Positions 48,970 to 57,683 are shown, counted from the first letter of the stretch. The stretch: 64,000 nt of DNA from DAOUKH01 sp965207995 (GCA_965207995.1 OZ242299.1:1550001-1614000); one strand, 5' to 3'. Notes: generated from the sequence alone by a model not told the origin. Program-made: numbers and translations.

Positions 48970-50319
48970 CTACTTCCTCGGCAACAGGCCCAAGGGCCAG
49001 AACGACAGGAATAGGATCAGGATGACGAAGGCGATGACGTCCTTCCACTCGCCGGCGAGGTCCCAGATGCCGAACTGCTCGACCATGCCCAGCACGAAGC
49101 CGCCGACGATGGCCCCGTACAGGTTGCCGATGCCGCCGACCACCGAGGCGATCCACCCCTTCAGCAAAAGCAGAAGCCCCATCCTGGGCTGAATGGCCGT
49201 GTCGTGGCCGCTCAGCAGCCCGGCCAGCGCGGCGAAGGCCGCTCCGATGAAGAACACGATGGCGATGACGACCGTCGTGTTAATGCCGACGACCTTGGAG
49301 ACCTCTTCGTCGTCGCCTATGGCCCGCACCGTCCTGCCGAAGGCGGTCTTCTTGAGCAGGAGCAGAAGGGCGACGAAGCCGGCGAGCGCCACGCCGATGA
49401 TGAAGATGTTGAATCCCTTGATGTTGGCGCCGCCGATGGTCCACGGCTCGCTTCCGAACGGATCGGGCAGCGGTCGCGGCGCGCTTTGGAAGATGATCAC
49501 GATGAAGGCGCTGATCGCGAGCAGAATGCCGAGCGTCGCGACGAGCATCACCAGCGGCGACCTCGCCCGCTGGCGCATCGAGACGTACAGACCCCGGTAG
49601 AGAGCCAGCCCGACGGACCCCGCTAGGAGGCAGGACACCGCCCAGCTCAGGTAGAGCTTGGCCCCCGGAGCGCCGGCGACGAGGAGGCCGCAGTAGGCTC
49701 CGACAACCGCTCCCGCGGCGGCGGTGAGGGCTAGGACGGGGCGGGTGGGCGCGCTTCCGATAACCGCCTCGGCGCCTCGGCGGAGCGCCCACGCCGCCGT
49801 CAGCGCCGTCAGTACGCCGATGACGGGGCTGAAGGTGACGTGCAGGTCTGCCGGATAGCTGAGCACCAAGCCGGCATAGACGCCGGCGCCCACGGATAAG
49901 AGAACCCAGCCGCCGCGCAGAGCGGCCGGCGGGAAACGTTGCCGGAGCCGGCTGTGGAAACCCTCGTGCAGGGCCCACGCGACGACGCCCGCGACCACCG
50001 CGGCGAAGACGCCGTTGACGTACGGCGTGTTCACCTCGTAGATCCCGCCCAAGGACTCCTGCGACCGCAGGTAGAAGACACCGTATGCGCCGAGGGCGGC
50101 GGCGGCCCCGTAGTAGAGATCGAAGAACCAGACCGTGCTGTAGACGAGCGTGAACCCCATCGCTAGCAGCGCGTAGATCGCCCCGACGGCCAGCCCGTTG
50201 AATGTGAACTGGAGCGCCTGGTTCGGCGACTGGCCGATCTTCCACGCCACGTAGCCCACGACCGCGGTCGTCAGCACCACCGCGAGGAGCCTGCGATGGT
50301 CGGCCAGACTGCTCAGCAA
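48970..50319 (-). CDS. livH: Branched-chain amino-acid ABC transporter permease LivH, unusually long
   Basis: The other permease subunit. At 449 residues it is about 150 longer than usual LivH. The family parts are FNGLAVGAIYALLAMGFTLV near 38-57 and SPLVMLVATLGILLAISAF, and the EAA-like GRTVRAIGDDEEVSKVVGIN. Between them, roughly residues 98-235, lies an insert with about four extra hydrophobic segments (e.g. GGWVLLSVGAGVYAGLVL). Start is TTG 50319. The insert may add helices to the channel; why is unknown. Confidence 0.92.
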   Translation of the reverse strand: MLSSLADHRRLLAVVLTTAVVGYVAWKIGQSPNQALQFTFNGLAVGAIYALLAMGFTLVYSTVWFFDLYYGAAAALGAYGVFYLRSQESLGGIYEVNTPYVNGVFAAVVAGVVAWALHEGFHSRLRQRFPPAALRGGWVLLSVGAGVYAGLVLSYPADLHVTFSPVIGVLTALTAAWALRRGAEAVIGSAPTRPVLALTAAAGAVVGAYCGLLVAGAPGAKLYLSWAVSCLLAGSVGLALYRGLYVSMRQRARSPLVMLVATLGILLAISAFIVIIFQSAPRPLPDPFGSEPWTIGGANIKGFNIFIIGVALAGFVALLLLLKKTAFGRTVRAIGDDEEVSKVVGINTTVVIAIVFFIGAAFAALAGLLSGHDTAIQPRMGLLLLLKGWIASVVGGIGNLYGAIVGGFVLGMVEQFGIWDLAGEWKDVIAFVILILFLSFWPLGLLPRK

Positions 50320-50370
50320 CGGCGTTCCCCGGCCTTTCCCTCACCCCCTCCCAGAGGGAGGGGTGGTTTC

Positions 50371-50467
50371 GCTGCTCCCCCGTAGGGGATGCTTCCGGCC
50401 TCTCCCCCAGAGGGGGAGACTGAGAGAGGGCGCGCGCCGTCAGGCGCGCAAGCGCCCGGAGGGCGCT
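50371..50467 (+). repeat. TAGGGG fragment and three-hairpin element (copy 2) between livJ-like and livH genes
   Basis: CCCCGTAGGGG fragment, then at 50399-50467 CTCCCCC-aga-GGGGGAG, ACTGAGAGAGG, GCGCGCC-gtca-GGCGCGC and AGCGCCC-gga-GGGCGCT. It lies in the transcript between the binding-protein stop (50486) and livH (50319). Confidence 0.8.
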
Positions 50468-50485
50468 TCCCCCCTGCGGCCCTCC

Positions 50486-51658
50486 CTACTCGCTGGGCGC
50501 CGGGCCTAGGACTTTGTAGCCGGAGTTCTCCTCCGTCCGCTCCGCCACCGGAAGGACCTCGACCACGAGGTTGGACAGCCCCACGACTTCGCCCCGGTCG
50601 TCGAAGCTGTAGTTGTCGCCGATGGCGCCGCTCCAGGTGATGCCGTAGAGGCAATCGCGGAAGCCGTCGGCGTCCTGATCGTCATCGGTCTTCCCAAGAC
50701 ACTCGGCGGTGATGTAGACGTCGTCGTACACCGAGCCGATGTACCACGGCAGCGTCACGTACTGATACCGCTCCCGGAAGTTCCGCAGGACCTCTTGGGC
50801 CGTGGTGTTGTTCGGGTCGAGGTCGGTAGTGATCGCCTTCAGCCCCGTCGCCGCCTCGCCGGCCACCTCCAAGGCGGTGGCGCCGACCGGCACGACCTCG
50901 CTATAGATGGGGCCGTCGTAGCCCAGTTCCCGGAGCTGCTTCACGATGGTCCCGCCGGACGCCTCCCCCTGGGCGGCGAGGTGCACGCCGTCGGGGTTGG
51001 CGCTGAGCAGCTTCGTCAGCTGCGTCCGGAAATCGATGACGTCCGAGGCGTAGCGCTCCTCGGCAACCAGGGCGCCGCCGCGCTTCTCGAACTGCGCCAC
51101 CGTGGCGCCCCGTACGCCCTCGGCGTAGTCGGTCGCCTCCGTGATCGTCGCCAGGTTGCGGACGCCGTCGGCCCACATGAGGTTGCCGGTGTCGATGCCG
51201 AGCTGCGCGTCGTTCAGCGACGTCCGGAAGATGTAGTCGCCGGCGTCGGCGATGTCAGGGTTGGTCGCCAGACCGGAGAACATGACCACCCCGTCGGCCT
51301 CCGCCAGGGGCGCCGCGCCGAGCATGGCGCCGCTGCACGACGTGCCAAGGATGATCTTGACTTCGTCGACGTCGGTCAGCTTCCGGTAGGCGGTGATCGC
51401 GTCCTGCGCGCTGCACTTGGAGTCTTCGATGATCAACTCGATCATGCGCCCGTTGACGCCGCCGGCCGCGTTGATCTCGTCCACCGCCATCTGCTTAGCC
51501 TGCACGGCCACGTTGCCGTACGTTTCGCCCGGGCCGGTGACCGACTCCATCACGCCGATCTTGAACGCTTCGTCATCTCCCCCGCAGGCGGAGACCGCGA
51601 GCGCGAGGGCTCCCAGCAAGCCGAGAAAGACGATCCACATCTTGCGCGATACCCGCAT
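50486..51658 (-). CDS. Branched-chain amino-acid ABC transporter substrate-binding lipoprotein (LivJ/LivK-like)
   Basis: A 390-residue lipoprotein with signal peptide and lipobox LAVSAC (Cys25). The receptor fold shows FKIGVMESVTGPGETYGN, VDEINAAGGVNGRMIELIIE and VKIILGTSCSGAM, as in LivJ-like proteins. A DDDQDADGFRDC stretch near 325 looks like an EF-hand/TSP3-type calcium loop inserted in the C-lobe. First gene of the unit livJ-H-M-G-F; a three-hairpin repeat follows it, before livH. The ATG at 51656-51658 has a GGGGG upstream. Confidence 0.92.
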   Translation of the reverse strand: MRVSRKMWIVFLGLLGALALAVSACGGDDEAFKIGVMESVTGPGETYGNVAVQAKQMAVDEINAAGGVNGRMIELIIEDSKCSAQDAITAYRKLTDVDEVKIILGTSCSGAMLGAAPLAEADGVVMFSGLATNPDIADAGDYIFRTSLNDAQLGIDTGNLMWADGVRNLATITEATDYAEGVRGATVAQFEKRGGALVAEERYASDVIDFRTQLTKLLSANPDGVHLAAQGEASGGTIVKQLRELGYDGPIYSEVVPVGATALEVAGEAATGLKAITTDLDPNNTTAQEVLRNFRERYQYVTLPWYIGSVYDDVYITAECLGKTDDDQDADGFRDCLYGITWSGAIGDNYSFDDRGEVVGLSNLVVEVLPVAERTEENSGYKVLGPAPSE

Positions 51659-51786
51659 GGCAACCCCCTTGAATACGGTGGGTGAGAGCCGCGTAGATTC
51701 TGTGAGATTTTGTACCACTAGCGGCACCGTGTTGCAACCGCGCCCCAGCGGAAAGTAGGTAGCGAGGGGAAGCCCACGGCCGCGAG

Positions 51787-52302
51787 CTAGCTCCCGGCCG
51801 GCGGGAAGGGGTCGTTCTCACTCAGGAGCTGCTGCGTCTCCCGGATGGAGTTTCCCTGAAAGCTCTTGTCGCCCCAGAGGCTCTTCACGTACGTCAGCAC
51901 GTTGACGATCTCTTGGTGGCTCAGCTGGTCACCGAAGGCCGGCATGCCGCTCTTATAGCCCGGTATACCCCCGCCCCGGCTGACGATACGGTACAGGAGG
52001 CCGTCGGCGTGGTGCCAGGTATGGCCGTCGCCGTTGAGCGGAGGCGGCGGGAGGAGACCGTCGTCATTGGGGATGCGCCAGGTGGGGTGCCCCTCGCCGT
52101 TGGCCCCATGACACGCCGCGCACGTCGCCGCGAAGACCTGCTGCCCCGTCCGCTCGACGGAGACCGGGGTAGCGGCGCCGCTCGTGGGCGCACCCCTCGT
52201 CGGCCCGCCGCCGTCGCCGCCCGGCGATGAGCACGCCCCGACGATGACGGCGACAGCCAGCAACAGCCCAACGCCCACCCGTGAAACACCGACGCGCCGC
52301 AT
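51787..52302 (-). CDS. Class I c-type cytochrome lipoprotein
   Basis: A 171-residue monoheme cytochrome. A lipobox VGAC (Cys24) anchors it to the membrane; a Gly/Pro/Thr-rich linker follows; the heme site is CAACH (61-65) and the distal Met is in GMPAFGDQLSHQEI. It resembles small electron carriers of terminal oxidases. No oxidase genes are adjacent. Alternative start GTG 52308 has a better AAGGAGG spacing. Confidence 0.87.
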   Translation of the reverse strand: MRRVGVSRVGVGLLLAVAVIVGACSSPGGDGGGPTRGAPTSGAATPVSVERTGQQVFAATCAACHGANGEGHPTWRIPNDDGLLPPPPLNGDGHTWHHADGLLYRIVSRGGGIPGYKSGMPAFGDQLSHQEIVNVLTYVKSLWGDKSFQGNSIRETQQLLSENDPFPPAGS

Positions 52303-52393
52303 CGCCACCGCGCCTCCTTGCCGCCTCGCGCCATCCAGTCTACCGCCAACCATCACGAAAGGGCGGCCGGGAGGGGAGGTCTTGCCTCTCCTA

Positions 52394-52611
52394 CCCCTGT
52401 AGGGGCACCTCTTGTGGGTGCCCACCCCCTCACCCGCCGCCACGGGTGATCGACGCCCGCCGCCCTCTCCCTCCCCTGTACGGGCGCGACGCGACGCGCC
52501 CGTCCCCCCCAACCTCTCCCCGCTGGAGCAGCACGTTAAAGCCTCTCCCCCTCTGGGGGAGATTGAGAGAGGGCGCGCGCCGCTAGGCGCGCGAGCGCCC
52601 GCAGGGCGCTG
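52394..52611 (+). repeat. TAGGGGC copies G and H, and three-hairpin element (copy 3)
   Basis: The gene-free stretch 52303-52703 carries copy G (52394-52422, arms GGGCACC/GGTGCCC, paired through G-T), copy H (52471-52503, CTGTACGGGCGCG, arms GGGCGCGAC/GACGCGCCC), and at 52541-52611 CTCCCCC-tct-GGGGGAG, ATTGAGAGAGG, GCGCGCC-gcta-GGCGCGC and AGCGCCC-gca-GGGCGCT. Confidence 0.8.
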
Positions 52612-52667
52612 CTCCCCACTCGCCCCGCGAGAACCGCCACCGGCCCATCGGACCGGCCACGTTATGT

Positions 52668-52673
52668 TACAAT
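52668..52673 (+). promoter_or_regulatory. TACAAT -10 box of dnaE
   Basis: TACAAT 30 nt upstream of the GTG start at 52704; no convincing -35 and no strong ribosome-binding site. Confidence 0.45.
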
Positions 52674-52703
52674 CGCCCCCACTCCCGACAGGCCCCCGCG
52701 AAC

Positions 52704-55700
52704 GTGCCGACGCCGTTCACTCACCTCCACCTGCATAGCGAGTACAGCCTGCTCGACGGCCTATGCCGCGTCGACCAGCTCATCGAACGGGCCCACGAGC
52801 TCAAGATGGACTCGATCGGGGTCACCGATCATGGCGTCCTCCACGCCATCGTCGACTTCTACCGCCAGTCCCGAACCGCCGGCATCAAGCCGATCATCGG
52901 CATGGAGGCCTACCTTGCCGCCGGCAGCCGGCGCGACCGGCTGTCCGACGCCAAGAAGCCCTACCACCTCACGCTTCTGGCCAAGGACCAGACCGGCTAC
53001 CGCAACCTCCTCAATCTCGCCACCAAGGCCCAGCTCGAGGGGTTCTACTACAAGCCGCGCATCGACCGCGAGCTCCTCGAGCAGCACGGCCAGGGGGTGA
53101 TCGCCTTCTCCGGCTGCCTCAACGGCGAGATCCCCCGCTACCTCCAGGATGGCCGCGACGACGACGCCCGCGCCGCCGCCGTGTGGTTTAAGGAACGCAT
53201 GGCGGGCTTCTACTTCGAGCTCCAGCGCCACGGCAACCTGCCCGAGCTCGACCAGGTCAACGCCAAGCTCATCGAGCTGGGCCGCACCCTCGACATCCCC
53301 ATCGTCGCCACCAACGACGTCCACTACGTCCACCCCCACGAGCACGACACCCAAGACGTCCTCCTCGCCATCCAAACCAACACCACCGTCGATCAGGAAG
53401 ACCGCCTGAAGATGTCCGACGCCTCCTTCTTCCTGAAGGACGGCGACGAGATGGCCGAGCTCTTCCGCGACCTGCCCGAGGCCATCGAGACCACCCGCCG
53501 CATCGCCGACGCCTGCGACGTCTCCATCGACTTCTCCACCGCCCACCTCCCCCGCTACCCGGTCCCCGGCGGGGGCGACGCCTTCGAGTACCTCTCCACC
53601 CTCTGCCGCAAAGGCCTCACCCGCCGCTACGCCAACGTCACCGACGAGCTCGAACGCCGCCTCGCCTACGAGCTGCAGGTCATCCGCGACACCAACTTCC
53701 CCGACTATTTCCTCGTCGTCTGGGACATCATCCGCTTCGCCAGCGAGCAGGGCATCCTCTACGGCGTCCGCGGCAGCGCCGCCGCCAGCCTCGTCCTCTA
53801 CACCCTCGGCGTCACCAACGTCGACCCCATGCGCTACCGCCTCGTCTTCGAGCGCTTCCTCAACATCGAGCGCAAGGAAATGCCCGACATCGACATGGAC
53901 TTCCAGGACGACCGCCGCGACGAGGTCATCGACTACGTCGTCAACCGCTATGGCTCCGACCGCGTCGCCCAGATCATCACCTTCGGCACGCTCGGCGCCA
54001 AAGCGGCCCTCCGCGATACCGGCCGCGTCCTCGGCATGTCCTACGGCGAGGTCGACGGCGTGGCCCGCCTCATTCCCCCGGGCTACCGCAAGGGCGACCG
54101 CGGCGAAATCATGAGCTGGACCATCGACCTCGCCCTCGAACACGTCGACGACTTCCGCCGGCGCTACGAGGAGGACGAGCGCGTCAAGAACCTCGTCGAC
54201 ACCAGCCGCAACCTGGAAGGCGTCAGCCGCAGCTACGGCACCCATGCCGCCGGCGTCGTTATCGCCGACGAGCCCCTGATCGACTACGTCCCGCTCGCCC
54301 GCCCCAAGGACACCAACGAGAGCGGCATCGCCGTCACCCAGTTCGCCATGGACGACATCGCCAGCCTGGGCCTCCTCAAAATGGACTTCCTCGGGCTCGT
54401 CAACCTCCAGATCATCCAGCGGGCCATGACGTTCATCAAGGAGACGCGCGGCGAGGAGATCGACCTCCACAACCTCTCTCTCGAAGACCAGACCACCTTC
54501 GACCTCCTGGCCTCCGGTGAGACCACCGGCGTCTTCCAGCTTGAAAGCACCGGGATGCGCCGCTATATCAAGGAGCTCAAGCCCTCCTCACTCGGCGACC
54601 TCTCCGCGATGATCGCCCTCTACCGCCCCGGCCCCATTGAGCAGATCCCCAACTTCATCGAATCCAAACGGGGCAAGCGCGCCGTCCGCTACCCCCACCC
54701 CATCCTCCAAGACGTCCTCGAAGAGACCTACGGCATCATCGTCTACCAGGACCAAGTGCTGCTCATCCTCCAGCAGTTCGCCGGCTACACCCTCGGCCAG
54801 GCCGACATCGTCCGTAAGGCGATGGGCAAGAAGATCGCCGCCCTCATGCAGGAGGAGCGCGACGGCTTCATCGCCGGCGCCCGCGCCCAAGGCTACGACG
54901 ACGCCCTCGCCAACCAGGTCTGGGAGCTCATCGAGCCCTTCGCCGGTTACGCCTTCAACAAGGCCCACAGCGTCAGCTACGCCCTCATCGCCTATTGGAC
55001 CGCCTACTTCAAGGCCAACTACCCCGTCGAGTACATGGCGGCGCTGCTCACCTGCTTCAAGGACTCCACCGAAAAGGTCACCGCGACCATCGCCGAGTGC
55101 CGCCGCCTCGAAATCGACGTCCTCCCGCCCGATATCGGCCAGCCCACCACCGGCTTCTCCATCCAGCGCGACGAGGCGGGCCGCCCCGCGGTCCGCTACG
55201 GCCTCGCCGCCGTCAAGAACGTCGGAGAGTCGGCCGTGGCCCCGCTGGTCGAGGAGCAACGCGAGCACGGCCCCTTCGAAGACATCGCCGACCTCTGCCG
55301 CCGCGCGCCGGCCCGCAGCCTCAACCGCCGCACATTCGAGTCGCTCATCAAGGTCGGCGCCCTCGACCGCTTCGGCGGGCGCGGCGCCCTCCTCGACAAC
55401 CTGGACCGCATCATCTCCATCGCCAACGAGCAGGCCCGCATCCGCGACGAGGGCCAGTCCACCATGTTCGACCTCTTCGGCGACGAGGTCGCGATCCCGA
55501 TCCCAACCATCGAGCTCGAAGGCGAAGAAATCGGCAAGCGGCAATGCGCCGAATGGGAGCGTGAAGGGCTCGGCGTCGCCCTCAGCGAGGACCCGCTGCT
55601 CGACGTCTACCGCGACCTGGGCTCGTCCGTCGTCACCCCCTCCCGCCAGGTCGACGCCGACATGGAGGGCGAAACGATCACCATCGCCGGCCGCGTCTCG

Positions 55701-56516
55701 TCGGTGCGCATGATGACCACGCGGCGGGACAACCGCCCCTTCGTCATCGCCCTCATCGAAGACTTCCAGGGCAGCCTCGAGGTCGCCGTCTGGCCCAACG
55801 TCTACGAGAAGACGGCGCACCTGTGGGAGATGGACGAGATGGTCGTTGCCTCCGGCAAGGTCCGGGTGCGCGAGGACCGCCCGTCGATGTCCTGCGACAC
55901 CGCAGAGGGCTTCGAGGCCGCCCGCGCCCGGTACGCCGGCCGCCCGAGGGAAGAGGAGCCTCCTGCCGCTGCCACCGATCCGGCCCCTAGCCCCGACGAA
56001 GCCCCGGCGGACGCAGCGCCGTTCGACATCGTGCGCGAGGCCGAGGACGTAGCCCGCCGGGCCGACGAGGCGCCCGCCGGTCCCGAGCCGGTCCCGCCCG
56101 TCGCCCAGTCCCCGGAGCCGTCGCCCGTCGTCCTCGACGGCGAGGCCGTGCCGGCGCCCCCTCCGGAGGATGTGGCCCCGCCGCCTACCGCCGTCGAGCC
56201 GTCGGCGCCGGAGGCCGAGGTACCTATGCCAGACGAGCCCCCGCCGGAAGTCCCACCCCCGCCCCCATCGCCGCCCATCGTTCGCACGCTCTACCTCAGC
56301 CTTGAGGAGAGCGGAGATGAACGTGCCGATCTCGATCGGTTCAGCGCCCTCCTCGAAATGCTCAAGTCGCACGGCGGTGAGAGCCCGGTGCGCCTCAATG
56401 TGACCAGCAAAGGCCGGCGCAACGAGATGGAATTGCCGCTGACCGTCGCCTGCGACGACTTGCTCATGGAACGCCTCAACGCCCTCGTCGGCGAGCGCGC
56501 CGTCAAGCTGGTCTAA
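52704..56516 (+). CDS. dnaE: DNA polymerase III alpha subunit DnaE
   Basis: The replicative polymerase, 1270 residues. Order: PHP domain (HLHLHSEYSLLDG near 6-18, TDHG), polymerase core with GVRGSAAASLVLYTLG and catalytic acids in PDIDMDFQDDRR near 396, GTHAAGVVI, FNKAHSVSYALIAYWTAYFK near 753, a helix-hairpin-helix region, and an OB domain near 990-1075 (ITIAGRVSSVR). A Pro/Glu/Ala-rich linker of about 110 residues (about 1082-1195) separates the OB domain from the small C-terminal domain (LYLSLEESGDERADLDRF). The linker is longer than usual. Start GTG 52704. Confidence 0.95.
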   Translation: MPTPFTHLHLHSEYSLLDGLCRVDQLIERAHELKMDSIGVTDHGVLHAIVDFYRQSRTAGIKPIIGMEAYLAAGSRRDRLSDAKKPYHLTLLAKDQTGYRNLLNLATKAQLEGFYYKPRIDRELLEQHGQGVIAFSGCLNGEIPRYLQDGRDDDARAAAVWFKERMAGFYFELQRHGNLPELDQVNAKLIELGRTLDIPIVATNDVHYVHPHEHDTQDVLLAIQTNTTVDQEDRLKMSDASFFLKDGDEMAELFRDLPEAIETTRRIADACDVSIDFSTAHLPRYPVPGGGDAFEYLSTLCRKGLTRRYANVTDELERRLAYELQVIRDTNFPDYFLVVWDIIRFASEQGILYGVRGSAAASLVLYTLGVTNVDPMRYRLVFERFLNIERKEMPDIDMDFQDDRRDEVIDYVVNRYGSDRVAQIITFGTLGAKAALRDTGRVLGMSYGEVDGVARLIPPGYRKGDRGEIMSWTIDLALEHVDDFRRRYEEDERVKNLVDTSRNLEGVSRSYGTHAAGVVIADEPLIDYVPLARPKDTNESGIAVTQFAMDDIASLGLLKMDFLGLVNLQIIQRAMTFIKETRGEEIDLHNLSLEDQTTFDLLASGETTGVFQLESTGMRRYIKELKPSSLGDLSAMIALYRPGPIEQIPNFIESKRGKRAVRYPHPILQDVLEETYGIIVYQDQVLLILQQFAGYTLGQADIVRKAMGKKIAALMQEERDGFIAGARAQGYDDALANQVWELIEPFAGYAFNKAHSVSYALIAYWTAYFKANYPVEYMAALLTCFKDSTEKVTATIAECRRLEIDVLPPDIGQPTTGFSIQRDEAGRPAVRYGLAAVKNVGESAVAPLVEEQREHGPFEDIADLCRRAPARSLNRRTFESLIKVGALDRFGGRGALLDNLDRIISIANEQARIRDEGQSTMFDLFGDEVAIPIPTIELEGEEIGKRQCAEWEREGLGVALSEDPLLDVYRDLGSSVVTPSRQVDADMEGETITIAGRVSSVRMMTTRRDNRPFVIALIEDFQGSLEVAVWPNVYEKTAHLWEMDEMVVASGKVRVREDRPSMSCDTAEGFEAARARYAGRPREEEPPAAATDPAPSPDEAPADAAPFDIVREAEDVARRADEAPAGPEPVPPVAQSPEPSPVVLDGEAVPAPPPEDVAPPPTAVEPSAPEAEVPMPDEPPPEVPPPPPSPPIVRTLYLSLEESGDERADLDRFSALLEMLKSHGGESPVRLNVTSKGRRNEMELPLTVACDDLLMERLNALVGERAVKLV

Positions 56517-56523
56517 GGCCGCC

Positions 56524-56925
56524 ATGCGCTGGGTCGAGGTCGGCGACGAAGAGCCGGGCCGCGAGGTCTTCTGCGTCGCGACGGCGCTCCGCCTCAGGTA
56601 CTACCGCGACATCTTCCCGTTCATCAAACTGAACTACCGCATCGCGGAGCGGCTCAATGAAACGCCCGGCCTCATCAGGTACGCGCTGGCCGCGCGCTTC
56701 TTCACGCGCCGGTTCCGCACCCTGACGGTCTGGCGCGACCGCGAGGCGATGCTCCCCTTCCTCGCAACCGAGGAGCACTTGGAGGCCGTCGGCCGCTTCG
56801 ACGACTGGGTGGAACGGGGCGCCTTCACCGAGTGGTCGAGCGTCGACGCCCGGCCCGATTGGAACGAGGCGGCCCGGCGGCTCGAAGAGCCTGCTGCCGT
56901 CCGGCACGGCGAAGGAGGCGGCTAG
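56524..56925 (+). CDS. Hypothetical protein, ABM-monooxygenase-like fold
   Basis: I do not recognise a named family. The 133 residues contain RTLTVWRDREAMLPFLATEEH (shown in part) near 71-90, a pattern seen in ferredoxin-fold proteins of the antibiotic-biosynthesis-monooxygenase type, in which a His and acidic residues follow the second strand. It starts 7 nt after dnaE and is followed directly by a DUF2007-like gene; the three may be cotranscribed. Function unknown. Confidence 0.6.
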   Translation: MRWVEVGDEEPGREVFCVATALRLRYYRDIFPFIKLNYRIAERLNETPGLIRYALAARFFTRRFRTLTVWRDREAMLPFLATEEHLEAVGRFDDWVERGAFTEWSSVDARPDWNEAARRLEEPAAVRHGEGGG

Positions 56926-57159
56926 TTGGACTGGGTCACCGTCACCACGGCGCCGAACGAGACCATGGGCGAGGTCATCGCTCAGCTCCTGCGGAACAAC
57001 GGCATTCCGGCGCACGTCCGCACCGCGACGCTGGCGTCCTATGCCGGCTCGGGCATGACGCCCGTGCGGGTGATGGTGCCCGACAACCGTGAGGCGGAGG
57101 GCCGCGCTCTGCTCGCCGACCTCACCGGCCCCCTGGACCCCGACGAGCCCCTCGACTAG
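56926..57159 (+). CDS. DUF2007-like small protein
   Basis: A 77-residue protein resembling DUF2007 (putative signal-transducing protein): DWVTVTTAPNETMGEVIAQL then LRNNGIPAHVRT and PVRVMVPDNREAEGRALLAD. The TTG start follows the previous stop directly, with GGAGG 7 nt upstream. Its TAG overlaps that of the convergent ogt gene in CTAG. Role unknown. Confidence 0.68.
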   Translation: MDWVTVTTAPNETMGEVIAQLLRNNGIPAHVRTATLASYAGSGMTPVRVMVPDNREAEGRALLADLTGPLDPDEPLD

Positions 57160-57683
57160 ACCAGCCGGCGGGTGAAGGGAGGGTCCAGCGCGCCTTCCAT
57201 CTCCAGCATGCGGCGCTTCATGGAGAGGCCGCCGCCGTAGCCGCCCAGGCCGCCGTCGGCGGCCACCACGCGGTGGCAGGGGATGATCACGCAGACGGGG
57301 TTGGACGCCATCGTGGCGCCCACGGCGCGCGCCGCTCCGGGGCGGCCCACCTCGGCGGCAACCTCCCCATAGCTGAGCGTTTCGCCCCGGGGGATGCCCC
57401 GCACCCGCTCCAGCACCTGCGTCTGGAATTCGGTGTAGCCGGCGAGGTCCACGGTGAAGGACGCCGGGTCAGCGGGACGTCCGGCGAAGTAGGACTTGAG
57501 GAAGGCCTTCAGCATGCCGACGGCCGCAGCGTCGTCCTCGCCGCCGGCGCCGAATACGTCCGGGCCCAGCGAGTCGTACGCGTCTTGGCGGCTGTTCAAG
57601 GGGAGGGTGAGCCGTGCAAGGCCCCGCTCGGAATAGATGTAACCCATCCATCCTTGGCCGGCCTCGATGACGCCAAAACTCAT
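57156..57683 (-). CDS. ogt: Methylated-DNA-[protein]-cysteine S-methyltransferase
   Basis: Repairs O6-alkylguanine in one suicide reaction. The 175-residue protein has the active-site PCHRVVAADGGLGGYGGGLS near 137-156 (Cys in PCHR), the arginine-finger helix GGRPGAARAVGATMASNP in part (AVGATMASNP) and the QTQVLERVRGIPRGETLSYG helix-turn-helix start. The ATG at 57681-57683 is preferred (GGAG 7 nt upstream); a GTG at 57689 is possible. Confidence 0.94.
   Translation of the reverse strand: MSFGVIEAGQGWMGYIYSERGLARLTLPLNSRQDAYDSLGPDVFGAGGEDDAAAVGMLKAFLKSYFAGRPADPASFTVDLAGYTEFQTQVLERVRGIPRGETLSYGEVAAEVGRPGAARAVGATMASNPVCVIIPCHRVVAADGGLGGYGGGLSMKRRMLEMEGALDPPFTRRLV

Noticed and set aside
52761..54470. 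A 569-codon open frame opposite the start of dnaE
   Set aside because: Val/Gly/Asp-rich antisense shadow of dnaE; no family resemblance.
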